In this document: positions 8,760-15,084 of the stretch, one piece after another | Layout: each line of letters starts with the position of its first letter | Numbering within the stretch: the first letter of the stretch is position 1 | Assembly: GCA_003248805.1 (NCBI GenBank) | Contig: QFQY01000078.1 | Coordinates: forward strand, 1-18,177 | Source: Chelatococcus sp. | Lineage (GTDB): Bacteria > Pseudomonadota > Alphaproteobacteria > Rhizobiales > Beijerinckiaceae | Reading direction: 5' to 3' | DNA: 18,177 nt | Made by a program: the position numbers and the translations under genes | The notes under the pieces: generated by a model | Database searches by the model: none | Seen by the model: only the letters and a program-made list of their open reading frames with translations | What the model was told of the DNA's origin: nothing

Positions 8760-10016
8760 ATGCTGCTGCTCCCCAAGCTCTTGAAACGCTCCATCCGCAA
8801 GGGCCGGCTCACCGTGCTGACGCCGGATGGCAAGCGCCATGTCTTCGGCCCCGGCCGGACCGAACTGGTCTTCGCCGGCAAGCCGGTGGTGGCGGGCGAG
8901 GTCACGGTGCGCTTCCATGACGACCGGATCGAGCGCGAGCTGTTCCTCAATCCCGAACTCGCCCTGGCCGAGGGCTATATGGACGGGCGCATCGATTTCG
9001 AGGACGGCTCGACCATCCACGACCTGCTGACGCTGTTCTGGCTGCAGCGCAGCGAGGTCCGGAAACATCCGCTGCAGAAGGCGATCCGCGCCATCCGCTT
9101 CCGCATCCGCCGCCTGCGGATGCACAACCCGCTCGGCGTCGCGGGCAAGAAGGTCAAGCATCACTACGACATCCCCACGGCCTTCTACCGGCTGTGGCTC
9201 GACGAGACGATGACCTATTCCTGCGCCTACTGGCACTCTCCGGACGTGGGGTTGGAGAACGCCCAGAAGGCGAAGCTGCGGCACATCGCGGCCAAGCTGA
9301 AGATCGAGCCCGGCATGACCGTGCTCGACATCGGCTCGGGCTGGGGCGAGCTCGCGATCTATCTGGCGAAGGCCTGCGGCGCCAGGGTGACGGGCCTCAA
9401 CGTCTCGCCCGACCAGATGGCGGCGGCGCAGCAGCGCGCGCAGGCGGCGGGCGTCGGCGAGGCCGTGACCTTCGTCAACAAGGACTATCGCGAACTGACC
9501 GGCAGCTTCGACCGCGTCGTCTCCGTCGGCATGATGGAGCATGTCGGCGTCGCGCATTATCTCGAATATTTCGAGACGATCCGCGACCTGCTCACGCCGG
9601 ACGGCATCGCCCTCGTCCACTGCATCGGCCGCGTCGGGCCGCCGGGCTTCACCGGCCCGTTCTTCGACAAGTACATCTTCCCCGGCGGCTATGCGCCGGC
9701 GCTGTCGGAGGTGTTCGCCGCCGTCGAGCAGACGGGGTTGTGGTCGAGCGACTGCGAGTTCTGGCGCAGGCATTATCACTGGACGCTGGCCGCCTGGCGC
9801 GAGCGCTTCATGGCGCATCGGGAGGAGGCCGTCGCCATGCTCGGCGAGCGCTTCGCCCGGATGTGGGAGTTCTACCTGTCGGCCTGCGAGATCTCCTTCG
9901 ACATCGGCGGCGACATGGTCTTCCAGCTCCTGCTCGGGCCGCACAAGAGCGCCGTGCCGGTGATCCGGGACTACATCACCGACGCGGAGAAGGAGCTGGA
10001 GGCGAAGGGTTTCTGA
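8760..10016 (+). CDS. cfa: Cyclopropane-fatty-acyl-phospholipid synthase family protein
   Basis: A 418-residue SAM-dependent enzyme that by family adds a methylene bridge to unsaturated acyl chains of membrane phospholipids, usually in stress or stationary phase. After an N-terminal lipid-binding region come HYDIPTAFYRLWLDETMTYS (135-154), Cys155, the SAM motif LDIGSGWGE (189-197), Glu260 in GMMEHVG, HCIG (287-290) and YIFPGGYAP. The late LSAC cysteine (376) also matches the family. ATG 8760 is chosen since homology begins at MLLLPKLLKR. A GTG at 8688 is in frame but would put the leader hairpin in the coding region. A related methylating fatty-acid enzyme remains possible. Confidence 0.9.
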   Translation: MLLLPKLLKRSIRKGRLTVLTPDGKRHVFGPGRTELVFAGKPVVAGEVTVRFHDDRIERELFLNPELALAEGYMDGRIDFEDGSTIHDLLTLFWLQRSEVRKHPLQKAIRAIRFRIRRLRMHNPLGVAGKKVKHHYDIPTAFYRLWLDETMTYSCAYWHSPDVGLENAQKAKLRHIAAKLKIEPGMTVLDIGSGWGELAIYLAKACGARVTGLNVSPDQMAAAQQRAQAAGVGEAVTFVNKDYRELTGSFDRVVSVGMMEHVGVAHYLEYFETIRDLLTPDGIALVHCIGRVGPPGFTGPFFDKYIFPGGYAPALSEVFAAVEQTGLWSSDCEFWRRHYHWTLAAWRERFMAHREEAVAMLGERFARMWEFYLSACEISFDIGGDMVFQLLLGPHKSAVPVIRDYITDAEKELEAKGF

Positions 10017-10037
10017 AGGTGCTGCCGCCGGGCGGCG

Positions 10038-10565
10038 CTATCGGGCCGAGCCGGAATCGAGATCCAGCACCAGCAGCGCCTCGGCGACATAGGAGTCACC
10101 GACCCGCAGCGCCCGGGTTTCCAGCCCGTACTGCCGGAAGCCGAGGCTGTCATAGAGCCGGCGTGCCGGGGCGTTGTCCGCGCCGACGGCGGCCTGGAGC
10201 AGCACGACATGCGCTTTCGCATGGTCGATCACCGTCCGGACCAGCGCCCGGCCGGTCGCGCGGCCGCGATGATCCGGGCTGACATAAACGCCGACGAGAA
10301 GACCCTTGTGGCGCGATTTCGCGGACGGGTTCGGAACGACGAAGCCCGCCGTGCCGACGAGGCAGGCCTCCGCGAAGGCGCCGAACAGGCAGTTCGTCGG
10401 ACCCGCGTCCAGTCTCCGGGCGACCGTCTCCGGGCTGCGCGCCGCTTCGTCCTCGAGGCTCGCGCCGAAGGCCTCGGGGTGGCGGCGGAGCGCCTCCAGT
10501 CGCAGGTCGTGGTAGGCGGAGGCATCGGCCGGCGTCAGCAGGCGGATTCGGGCACGGTCGATCAT
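10038..10565 (-). CDS. GNAT-family N-acetyltransferase
   Basis: A 175-residue acetyl-CoA-dependent acyltransferase with unknown acceptor. Acetyl-CoA motif A is VYVSPDHRGRATGRALV (93-109, with RxxGxA at 102-107). Motif B is NAPARRLYDSLGF (131-143). The N-terminal IRLLTPADASAYHDLRLEAL is the usual first strand and helix. The gene is convergent with cfa, leaving 21 bp between stops. ATG 10565 has no clear ribosome site. Protein, antibiotic or metabolite acetylation cannot be told apart. Confidence 0.88.
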   Translation of the reverse strand: MIDRARIRLLTPADASAYHDLRLEALRRHPEAFGASLEDEAARSPETVARRLDAGPTNCLFGAFAEACLVGTAGFVVPNPSAKSRHKGLLVGVYVSPDHRGRATGRALVRTVIDHAKAHVVLLQAAVGADNAPARRLYDSLGFRQYGLETRALRVGDSYVAEALLVLDLDSGSAR

Positions 10566-10642
10566 ACCGGCAGCCGAGCATGCCGGCGGCTCGCCTGCAA
10601 GGCGGCCGGTTCTCGCGCGGCGGCGCGCTCAGACGCGTGAGA

Positions 10643-10879
10643 TCAGGACTGGGCGGTTTTGCGCCGGGCGGTCTTGGACCTGGCGGGAGCCAGGGCCAGC
10701 GCCGCGCGGTCGAGCGCCTCTTTCTGCAAGCGCAACTCCCGCAGCTTCGCGGTCTTCGCATCGCGCGCCTGGGCGATCACGTCCGTTTCGGAGATGATGC
10801 GGTTGCGGGCCAGCGACTGCGTCTGGATCTTCAGAAAGTTGTTGTCGGCGTCGATGCGCTGTTTCGAGTGTTCAGCCAT
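10643..10879 (-). CDS. Small charged protein of unknown function
   Basis: A 78-residue hydrophilic protein, start MAEHSKQRIDADNNFLKIQT, that I cannot assign. It is rich in Arg, Lys, Glu and Ala, lacks membrane segments and a signal peptide, and is probably helical (DAKTAKLRELRLQKEALDRA looks amphipathic). The tail ARSKTARRKTAQS is basic and could touch nucleic acid. ATG 10879 is favoured over ATG 10933 because GGGAGG lies 5 nt upstream and the longer form would run into the upstream terminator hairpin. It lies 77 bp upstream of the GNAT gene on the same strand and may be cotranscribed with it. Confidence 0.72.
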   Translation of the reverse strand: MAEHSKQRIDADNNFLKIQTQSLARNRIISETDVIAQARDAKTAKLRELRLQKEALDRAALALAPARSKTARRKTAQS

Positions 10880-10916
10880 GATGGCCTCCCGATCGTGTGG
10901 ATGGTCTTTCAGGCAT

Positions 10917-10945
10917 AAAAAAAGGCCAAGCATACGCTTGGCCTT
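10917..10945 (-). terminator. Rho-independent terminator of the cold-shock gene
   Basis: On the minus strand AAGGCCAAGC and GCTTGGCCTT form a perfect 10-bp stem with a 4-nt loop (GTAT), and the second arm runs into seven T residues (10923-10917). It lies 66 bp past the cspA-like stop and 37 bp before the next start codon. This is the one classical terminator in the window. Confidence 0.9.
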
Positions 10946-11011
10946 CCCTTGGAAGTCATTCCAGTCGATGGTGCCGGTACATCCATGGTCACCGCGACGA
11001 ATGACGTACGA

Positions 11012-11221
11012 TCACGCAGCCTGGAGCTGCTCGGCGGCCATCTTGCCGGACTTGTTGTCGCGAGCGACTTCGTATCCGATCTTCTGGCCTTCCTGCAGGT
11101 CGCGCATTCCGGCGCGCTCGACAGCGGAGATATGGACGAACACGTCCTGGCCGCCGTCGTCCGGCTGAATGAAGCCGAAGCCCTTGGTGGAATTGAACCA
11201 TTTCACTGTGCCGGTGGTCAT
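11012..11221 (-). CDS. cspA: Cold-shock domain protein, CspA family
   Basis: A 69-residue single-stranded nucleic-acid-binding protein that melts RNA structure. It has the full domain: VKWFNSTKGFGFI carrying RNP1 (KGFGFI) and DVFVHIS for RNP2, ending at QLQAA. The length is usual for alphaproteobacterial Csp proteins. ATG 11221 has GGAGGG about 7 nt upstream. Its own promoter about 146 bp upstream, a long leader and a strong terminator make it monocistronic. Whether it is cold-induced or constitutive cannot be told. Confidence 0.95.
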   Translation of the reverse strand: MTTGTVKWFNSTKGFGFIQPDDGGQDVFVHISAVERAGMRDLQEGQKIGYEVARDNKSGKMAAEQLQAA

Positions 11222-11366
11222 TGAAGAACCCTCCTTGTTGGCAGTACCTGTCGTCCGCCATGCGACTGCGCGGCGGATTCAGAACGATTTCGAAAGGGGG
11301 GAGTTCATCAGAAGCGTGCCGAGGCACGAAAATAAAAACGACCGTCCAACCAAATATCGACAATCA
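11222..11366 (-). other. Long 5' leader of cspA with small hairpin
   Basis: Given the promoter at 11367-11397, the transcript would have a leader of roughly 140 nt, like other cold-shock genes whose leaders are structured and temperature-responsive. It contains a CGTGCC/GGCACG hairpin at 11315-11328 and a purine/pyrimidine-skewed tract near 11296-11302. Function is inferred from the length only. Confidence 0.5.
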
Positions 11367-11397
11367 ATTATCTAATTTATTTCGATCAAGATGTCAA
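11367..11397 (-). promoter_or_regulatory. cspA promoter
   Basis: A perfect TTGACA (11392-11397) lies 19 bp from GATAAT (11367-11372), or 17 bp from the overlapping TAGATA (11369-11374), in a locally AT-rich segment. It is the strongest sigma-70-like promoter in the window, consistent with a highly expressed gene. Confidence 0.65.
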
Positions 11398-11479
11398 TCG
11401 CCTGTTTGTTTTTTCTTTTCCGATGGTCGAATTGGTGCGTCCCGTTCAGGTATTTTTCCGGTTGAATTTCGGTTTTTTC

Positions 11480-11495
11480 AAGTCGAATTCGACTT
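11480..11495. repeat. Perfect 16-bp palindrome AAGTCGAATTCGACTT
   Basis: The sequence is its own reverse complement and is flanked by T-rich runs. It lies in the AT-rich spacer between eamA (stop at 11549) and the cspA promoter, about 85 bp upstream of the -35 box. It could be an operator or a weak terminator for the EamA-type gene (6-bp stem, AATT loop, short T run). Confidence 0.45.
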
Positions 11496-11548
11496 TTCCA
11501 GGAGATGTGTTTCTCGATTATTTTCGAGGGGCGGGCGGTGCGGCCGGT

Positions 11549-12475
11549 CTATGGGGAAGGCCGGCGCTTCAGATTGACGATCAGCACGCCCGCCAGCGCC
11601 ATCGCGCCGCCGAGAAGGCCGAGCAGGGTCGGCACCTCGCCGAGCCAGAGAAAGCCGATCAGCATGGCGAGCGGCGGGACGCAGTACTGGAAGTTGGCCG
11701 CCCGGGCGGCCGGCAGGCGCGACAGCGTGACCGCCCAGGTGCCATAGGCGATCAGGCTCGGCACCACGGCGAGATACACGACCGACCAGACGGAGACGGC
11801 CGGCGCGGCCCCAGCCTGCTCGATCGCGCCCGGCAGGAAGGGCAGCAGCACGAAACCGCCGATCGCCATGTTCCAGGCCGCGACATGCAGCGGCTTGTAC
11901 CGGCCGAAGAGCGGCTTCTGCACGACCGAGTTGAAGGCGTTGCAGAAGGCCGCGCCGAGGATCAGCAGCACGCTGAGGCCGATCTCGACATCGAGCCCCT
12001 TGCCGAGGGCGATGATGCCGATGCCGGCGAAGGAGATCGCCGTGCCGAGCCAGGCCGTCAGGCTGAAGCGCTCGCCGAGCAGCAGCATGGCGAGCCCCGC
12101 CGTCATGATCGGATTGGTGTTGATGATGAAGCTCGCCGGCCCGGCCGGGACGACGCGCTGGCCGAAGTTCAGCAGGATCGCGTAGGCGGCGATGAAGAGC
12201 ACGCCCCCGACGAGAAAGCGCCAGAGATCGGCGCGCTCCGGGAGCCGTGCGCGCGTCATGACGAGGAAGAGCGCCGCCGGCACGCCGGCCAGCGCGAAGC
12301 GCAGCGCGGCCATCTCCGGCGGGCCGAAGCCGGCGAGGCCCGCCCGGATCGCGGGGAAGGCGGAGGCCCAGGCCATGACCGTGAAGCCGATGGTGAAGAT
12401 CAGGGTCGCGTCGATCTTCGCCGACGGCTTGCCGGCGGCTGTGCCGGGGGAGAGTGGGGGCGAGGCGCTCGACAT
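11549..12475 (-). CDS. EamA/DMT-family transporter
   Basis: A 308-residue drug/metabolite transporter of the inner membrane with two EamA repeats of about five helices each, likely exporting amino acids or other metabolites. The chain runs FTIGFTVMAWASAFPAIRAG (first helix), ALRFALAGVPAALFL, then NTNPIMTAGLAMLLLGER ending repeat 1. Repeat 2 ends in CVPPLAMLIGFLWLGE, the matching position. ATG 12475 gives the normal length. The frame is open much further upstream, but that part is antisense to the LysR gene. It is divergent from the LysR gene over 87 bp, a common regulator-exporter arrangement. The substrate is unknown. Confidence 0.9.
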   Translation of the reverse strand: MSSASPPLSPGTAAGKPSAKIDATLIFTIGFTVMAWASAFPAIRAGLAGFGPPEMAALRFALAGVPAALFLVMTRARLPERADLWRFLVGGVLFIAAYAILLNFGQRVVPAGPASFIINTNPIMTAGLAMLLLGERFSLTAWLGTAISFAGIGIIALGKGLDVEIGLSVLLILGAAFCNAFNSVVQKPLFGRYKPLHVAAWNMAIGGFVLLPFLPGAIEQAGAAPAVSVWSVVYLAVVPSLIAYGTWAVTLSRLPAARAANFQYCVPPLAMLIGFLWLGEVPTLLGLLGGAMALAGVLIVNLKRRPSP

Positions 12476-12562
12476 GGCTGGGTTCTGGGCTGTGACGTCG
12501 CATCCGATAGACGCCCGGACGAGCTGATTGACAAACGAGTAATTCGATGACGAGTTGTGAGT

Positions 12563-13504
12563 ATGGATCACAGCTTGCAACTGCCTCCTCTCGACACCCT
12601 GCGCGCCTTCGAGGCGGCGGCTCGCCTCGGCAGCTTCTCGGGCGCCGCCGAAGCGCTGAACCTGACGCATGGCGCCGTCAGCCGGCAGGTCGCCAAGCTG
12701 GAGCACTGGCTGGGCCTGCGGGTGTTCCTGCGCCAGGCGCGCGGTGTCGCGCTGACGCCGGAAGGGCAGCGCCTGCTGCTGCGCACGCAGGAGGCCTTCG
12801 CGCTGATCGCGGACACGTCCGAGCGCTGGCGCGAGCCGCGCGGCGCGGCCGTGGTGCGCGTCAGCGCGCCGCCCTCGGTGTGCTCGCTCTGGCTGATGCC
12901 GCGGATGAGCGTGCTGGAGGCGGGCGATCCGCCCTTGCGCGTCCTGCTTAAGGTCGAGCATCGCAAGGTCGATTTCGAGGAGGAGGGCGTCGATCTCGGC
13001 ATACGCTGCGGACGCGGCGGCGCCCCCGACCGATGCTCGCTCAAGCTGTTCGAGGAATGGTGCTTTCCGATCGCCTCGCCCGCGCTGGCGGCGGCGATCG
13101 GGGAGGGCGCACCGCAGCGGCTGCTCGCCCATCCGCTGATCCACGATTCCGATGCGGCCGGCTGGAAGGCCTGGTTTGCGGCGCAGGGGCTCGATTACCG
13201 TCCGCGCCCGCAGGACCGGCGCTTCGAGGACTACAATCTCGTGCTCGACGCCGCGGCCCATGGCCTCGGCATCGCCCTTGCCCGGCCGCCGCTGGCGCGC
13301 GAGCAGGTCGAGGCGGGCCGGCTCGCCTGCGTCGATAGGCGCGAGGCGCTGAACCCGGTTTCCTACTGGCTGGACCGTCCGCCCGGTGGCCTGAGGCCGG
13401 CGGCGGCGGCGCTGGCCCGGAGGATCGCCGGGCAGGCCGGGCTTCCGGCGGCCGAACTCGGCACCTTCCTGGATGCCGGGGCGAAGGGCGGCGTCACGGG
13501 CTGA
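12563..13504 (+). CDS. LysR-family transcriptional regulator (GcvA-like)
   Basis: A 313-residue regulator. The N-terminal winged helix is LPPLDTLRAFEAAARLGSFS with recognition helix THGAVSRQVAKLEHWLG, then the linker helix to about residue 90 and a periplasmic-binding-like effector domain (VRVSAPPSVCSLWLMPRM onward). The LPPL(D/N) opening and LTHGAVSRQ are typical of the GcvA subgroup. Starts at GTG 12557 and ATG 12563 differ by two codons; I take the ATG. A TTGACA lies at 12528-12533 but no good -10 follows. It probably controls the divergent EamA-type gene. It converges on the haemoglobin gene with 10 bp between. Confidence 0.9.
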   Translation: MDHSLQLPPLDTLRAFEAAARLGSFSGAAEALNLTHGAVSRQVAKLEHWLGLRVFLRQARGVALTPEGQRLLLRTQEAFALIADTSERWREPRGAAVVRVSAPPSVCSLWLMPRMSVLEAGDPPLRVLLKVEHRKVDFEEEGVDLGIRCGRGGAPDRCSLKLFEEWCFPIASPALAAAIGEGAPQRLLAHPLIHDSDAAGWKAWFAAQGLDYRPRPQDRRFEDYNLVLDAAAHGLGIALARPPLAREQVEAGRLACVDRREALNPVSYWLDRPPGGLRPAAAALARRIAGQAGLPAAELGTFLDAGAKGGVTG

Positions 13505-13514
13505 GGCCCGCTCT

Positions 13515-13940
13515 TCACCTCAGGCTGTGGCGCGGCGCCGCGATCTCGCCGCGCACCGACGCCCGCGCCATCTCGAAACTGTCGGCGATGCGGCGCGCCC
13601 TGACGATGAAGGCCTGCGCGATCTCCGGCGGGCAGACCTCGTGCGCCGTGATCTCGAACAGGTCGAGCCAGCGGTCGAAGTGCTTTCCCTCCAGCGGCAG
13701 GATCAGATGCGGGCGCATCGGCCGGCCCTGATAACGGCCGGTGCGCAGCATCACGCCGCTCCAGAAGTCGGTGATCCTGGCGATGTGGTCGTCCCAATCC
13801 TCCACGGCGGCCTCGAAGACGGGGCCGATCACCTTGTCCTGTCGGGCGCGCTCGTAGAAGGTTCGCACCAGCTCGGCGATCATCGGCTCGCGCAGGTCGG
13901 GATGGGCCGCGCCGGGGTGGGTGAGGGGGTTGTCTGTCAT
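13515..13940 (-). CDS. Group III truncated haemoglobin
   Basis: A 141-residue haem protein of the 2-on-2 globin fold, group III, as in Campylobacter Ctb. Aligning by eye to Ctb gives TyrB10 at Y29 (TFYERA), HisE7 at H52 (DWDDHIARI), the proximal HisF8 at H78 (RPHLILP) and TrpG8 at W91 (HFDRWLDLF). All key pocket residues are therefore kept. Roles proposed for the group are oxygen or nitric oxide chemistry. ATG 13940 has AGG close upstream. Only 45 bp separate the start from the composite repeat, so the promoter must overlap or lie beyond it. Confidence 0.9.
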   Translation of the reverse strand: MTDNPLTHPGAAHPDLREPMIAELVRTFYERARQDKVIGPVFEAAVEDWDDHIARITDFWSGVMLRTGRYQGRPMRPHLILPLEGKHFDRWLDLFEITAHEVCPPEIAQAFIVRARRIADSFEMARASVRGEIAAPRHSLR

Positions 13941-13985
13941 GTCGCCTGACCTTTGGCCGATTGTCGCTTTCCGGGGTTGCGAAGG

Positions 13986-14028
13986 CTAGAGTATCGGACT
14001 GAATATCGTATTCAGTCCGATACTCTAG
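13986..14028. repeat. 43-bp perfect palindrome (20-bp arms), left part of composite repeat
   Basis: Arms of 20 bp, beginning CTAGAGTATCGG and ending CCGATACTCTAG, are perfectly complementary around TCG. It lies 46 bp upstream of the haemoglobin start. The outer 12 bases recur as CCGATGCTCTAG at 14081-14092, linking it with the next hairpin. Confidence 0.9.
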
Positions 14029-14040
14029 GTCTTTGATCTT

Positions 14041-14092
14041 GCATCGGCTTTTCCCGAAAACCGCGCTCCACTTTTCGGGGCCGATGCTCTAG
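14041..14092. repeat. Rhizobial-type palindromic repeat at the tyrA-like stop codon
   Basis: GCATCGGC (14041-14048) pairs with GCCGATGC (14080-14087), and CCCGAAAA (14053-14060) pairs with TTTTCGGG (14072-14079), making a long stem with a TTTT bulge around CCGCGCTCCAC. The pattern, a TAGAGCA-type end and an AAAACCG...TCCACTTTT core, is one I recall as a frequent intergenic repeat in Rhizobiales. The outer CTAG provides the stop codon of the tyrA-like gene. Confidence 0.8.
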
Positions 14093-14901
14093 GCCTGCGC
14101 CGCCTCTGCGACCTTGTGAGGCAGGGCGGGCGCGGGCTCGTCGTGGTGGCCCGCCTCGAGGAACAGGCGCATCTCCTCGGCGAGCGCGAAGAAGCGGTCG
14201 CGAACGGCCTTGGCGTGCGGGTTGGCGCGCTCGATCGCCATGAAGACGTTCGGTGCGTCGTGCCGGACCATCTCTGTCGCGCGCAGCAGCAGCTCGAAGC
14301 TCGCCGTCGTCATGCGCTGCGGCAGCGGCTCCATCCGCACCAGGATCTTGGCGATGAGATGGGTCAGCCCCTGCACCATCGCGACCTCGCGGTCATGGGC
14401 GTCGGCCGTGGTCATGATGACCTGGAGGCCGAGGTGCCGGCGCAGGAAGGCGGCGACCCGCCCGGCGGAGCGCCCGCGGATCGGGCAGATCGCGATCTTG
14501 AGGCCCGCGACGCCGTCGCGCGCGCTCTGCGGGCCGAACAGCGGATGCGTGCCGATGATCTCGACATGGTCGGGCAGGCCGGCCTGGAGCTCGCGCGCCG
14601 GGCCGAGCTTGACCGAGCCGACGTCGAGAACAAGCGCGCCGGCCCGCAGATGCGGCGACAGATCGGCGACGGCCTTCGCGATGGCGGCGACGGGCACGGC
14701 GAGGATCACGACATCGCAGGCGCCGATCTCGGCGATGCTCGCCGCGACCAGCCCCTTGCCGGCGGCATCGGGCGCCGGCGGATGCGCGGGATCGAAGACA
14801 CGCAGCGCGAAATGGGGTTGGAGATGGCGCGCCATGAGCCGGCCGAAGGCGCCGAAGCCCATGATGCCGACGGTGGAAGCGGTTCTGAGGGAAGGCTGCA
14901 T
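14089..14901 (-). CDS. tyrA: Prephenate/arogenate dehydrogenase family protein (TyrA-like)
   Basis: A 270-residue NAD(P)-dependent dehydrogenase of tyrosine biosynthesis, oxidatively decarboxylating prephenate or arogenate. The nucleotide-binding loop GIMGFGAFG is at 12-20, DVVILAVP follows at 63-70, and the family block IIGTHPLFGPQSA is at 115-127 with HDREVAMVQGLTH at 169-181. It is the short single-domain form without ACT or chorismate mutase domains. ATG 14901 is chosen because homology begins at SLRTASTVGIMG. Upstream in-frame starts would run through the leader hairpin. The stop TAG is part of an intergenic repeat, so the C-terminal tail may have been set by that insertion. A Tyr-rich leader ORF precedes it, which strengthens the assignment. 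Substrate choice is unresolved. Confidence 0.87.
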   Translation of the reverse strand: MQPSLRTASTVGIMGFGAFGRLMARHLQPHFALRVFDPAHPPAPDAAGKGLVAASIAEIGACDVVILAVPVAAIAKAVADLSPHLRAGALVLDVGSVKLGPARELQAGLPDHVEIIGTHPLFGPQSARDGVAGLKIAICPIRGRSAGRVAAFLRRHLGLQVIMTTADAHDREVAMVQGLTHLIAKILVRMEPLPQRMTTASFELLLRATEMVRHDAPNVFMAIERANPHAKAVRDRFFALAEEMRLFLEAGHHDEPAPALPHKVAEAAQA

Positions 14902-14947
14902 CGCGTTGGTCCGGTGGTGGGCCGCGATGCCGGGTGACTGCCTGAAT

Positions 14948-14970
14948 TCAACCGCCAGCGCGGCGGTTGA
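14948..14970 (-). promoter_or_regulatory. Putative attenuator hairpin (3:4) before tyrA
   Basis: On the minus strand TCAACCGCC and GGCGGTTGA form a perfect 9-bp stem with a 5-nt loop, 47 nt upstream of the tyrA ATG. The upstream GGCGGT at 14989-14984 could pair instead with ACCGCC (14967-14962), giving a mutually exclusive antiterminator. No U-tract follows (ATTCAGG), so simple intrinsic termination is not assured. Confidence 0.6.
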
Positions 14971-14990
14971 GCATGGGATTGCCACCGCCT

Positions 14991-15041
14991 CTATGAGGAC
15001 GGGGCGTAATAGCTGCGCAGGAGGGCCATCAGGCTGGTCAT
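14991..15041 (-). CDS. Tyr-containing leader peptide of tyrA
   Basis: A 16-codon ORF, MTSLMALLRSYYAPSS, with tandem TAT TAC Tyr codons at 15011-15006, ends 89 bp before the tyrA-like ATG. The codons sit right before CCTC (14998-14995), which can pair with GAGG (14991-14988) and so mask the antiterminator strand. Ribosome stalling at Tyr codons would free it. A promoter positioned to start at about this AUG suggests a leaderless message. An AAGAGG lies only 3 nt upstream and coincides with the -10 region. This is the layout of amino-acid attenuators such as trpL. No expression data are available here. Confidence 0.65.
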   Translation of the reverse strand: MTSLMALLRSYYAPSS

Positions 15042-15047
15042 GCGCCT

Positions 15048-15076
15048 CTTAGACGGCCGCGAGCGCGGGCTGTCAA
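15048..15076 (-). promoter_or_regulatory. Promoter of the tyrA leader transcript
   Basis: TTGACA (15071-15076, preceded by C) and TCTAAG (15048-15053) are separated by exactly 17 bp. The expected start, 6-7 bp past the -10 box, falls on or next to the A of the leader ATG at 15041. The -35 box begins 9 bp after the NIPSNAP stop codon. Confidence 0.65.
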
Positions 15077-15084
15077 GCCGTGGC

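Noticed and set aside
10917..10945. Terminator serving a plus-strand transcript
   Set aside because: The T-tract is only on the minus strand and no plus-strand gene ends nearby.
12528..12562. Leaderless LysR promoter from TTGACA at 12528
   Set aside because: The hexamer expected 17 bp on (CGAGTT) does not resemble a -10 box.
11549..13261. 570-residue minus-strand frame extending the EamA transporter
   Set aside because: Only the part from ATG 12475 resembles a transporter. The upstream 260 codons are antisense to the LysR gene, which has clear homology.
13986..14028. Intrinsic terminator for tyrA formed by the 20-bp palindrome
   Set aside because: No T-tract follows on either strand, and the ends match the neighbouring dispersed-type repeat, so a repeat is the better reading.
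13986..14092. CRISPR-like array from the repeated CCGAT(A/G)CTCTAG
   Set aside because: Only two copies as hairpin ends, no regular spacers, no cas genes.
14902..14985. TyrA start at GTG 14985
   Set aside because: It would translate the regulatory hairpin and adds 28 residues without family similarity. ATG 14901 precedes the nucleotide-binding fold at the normal distance.
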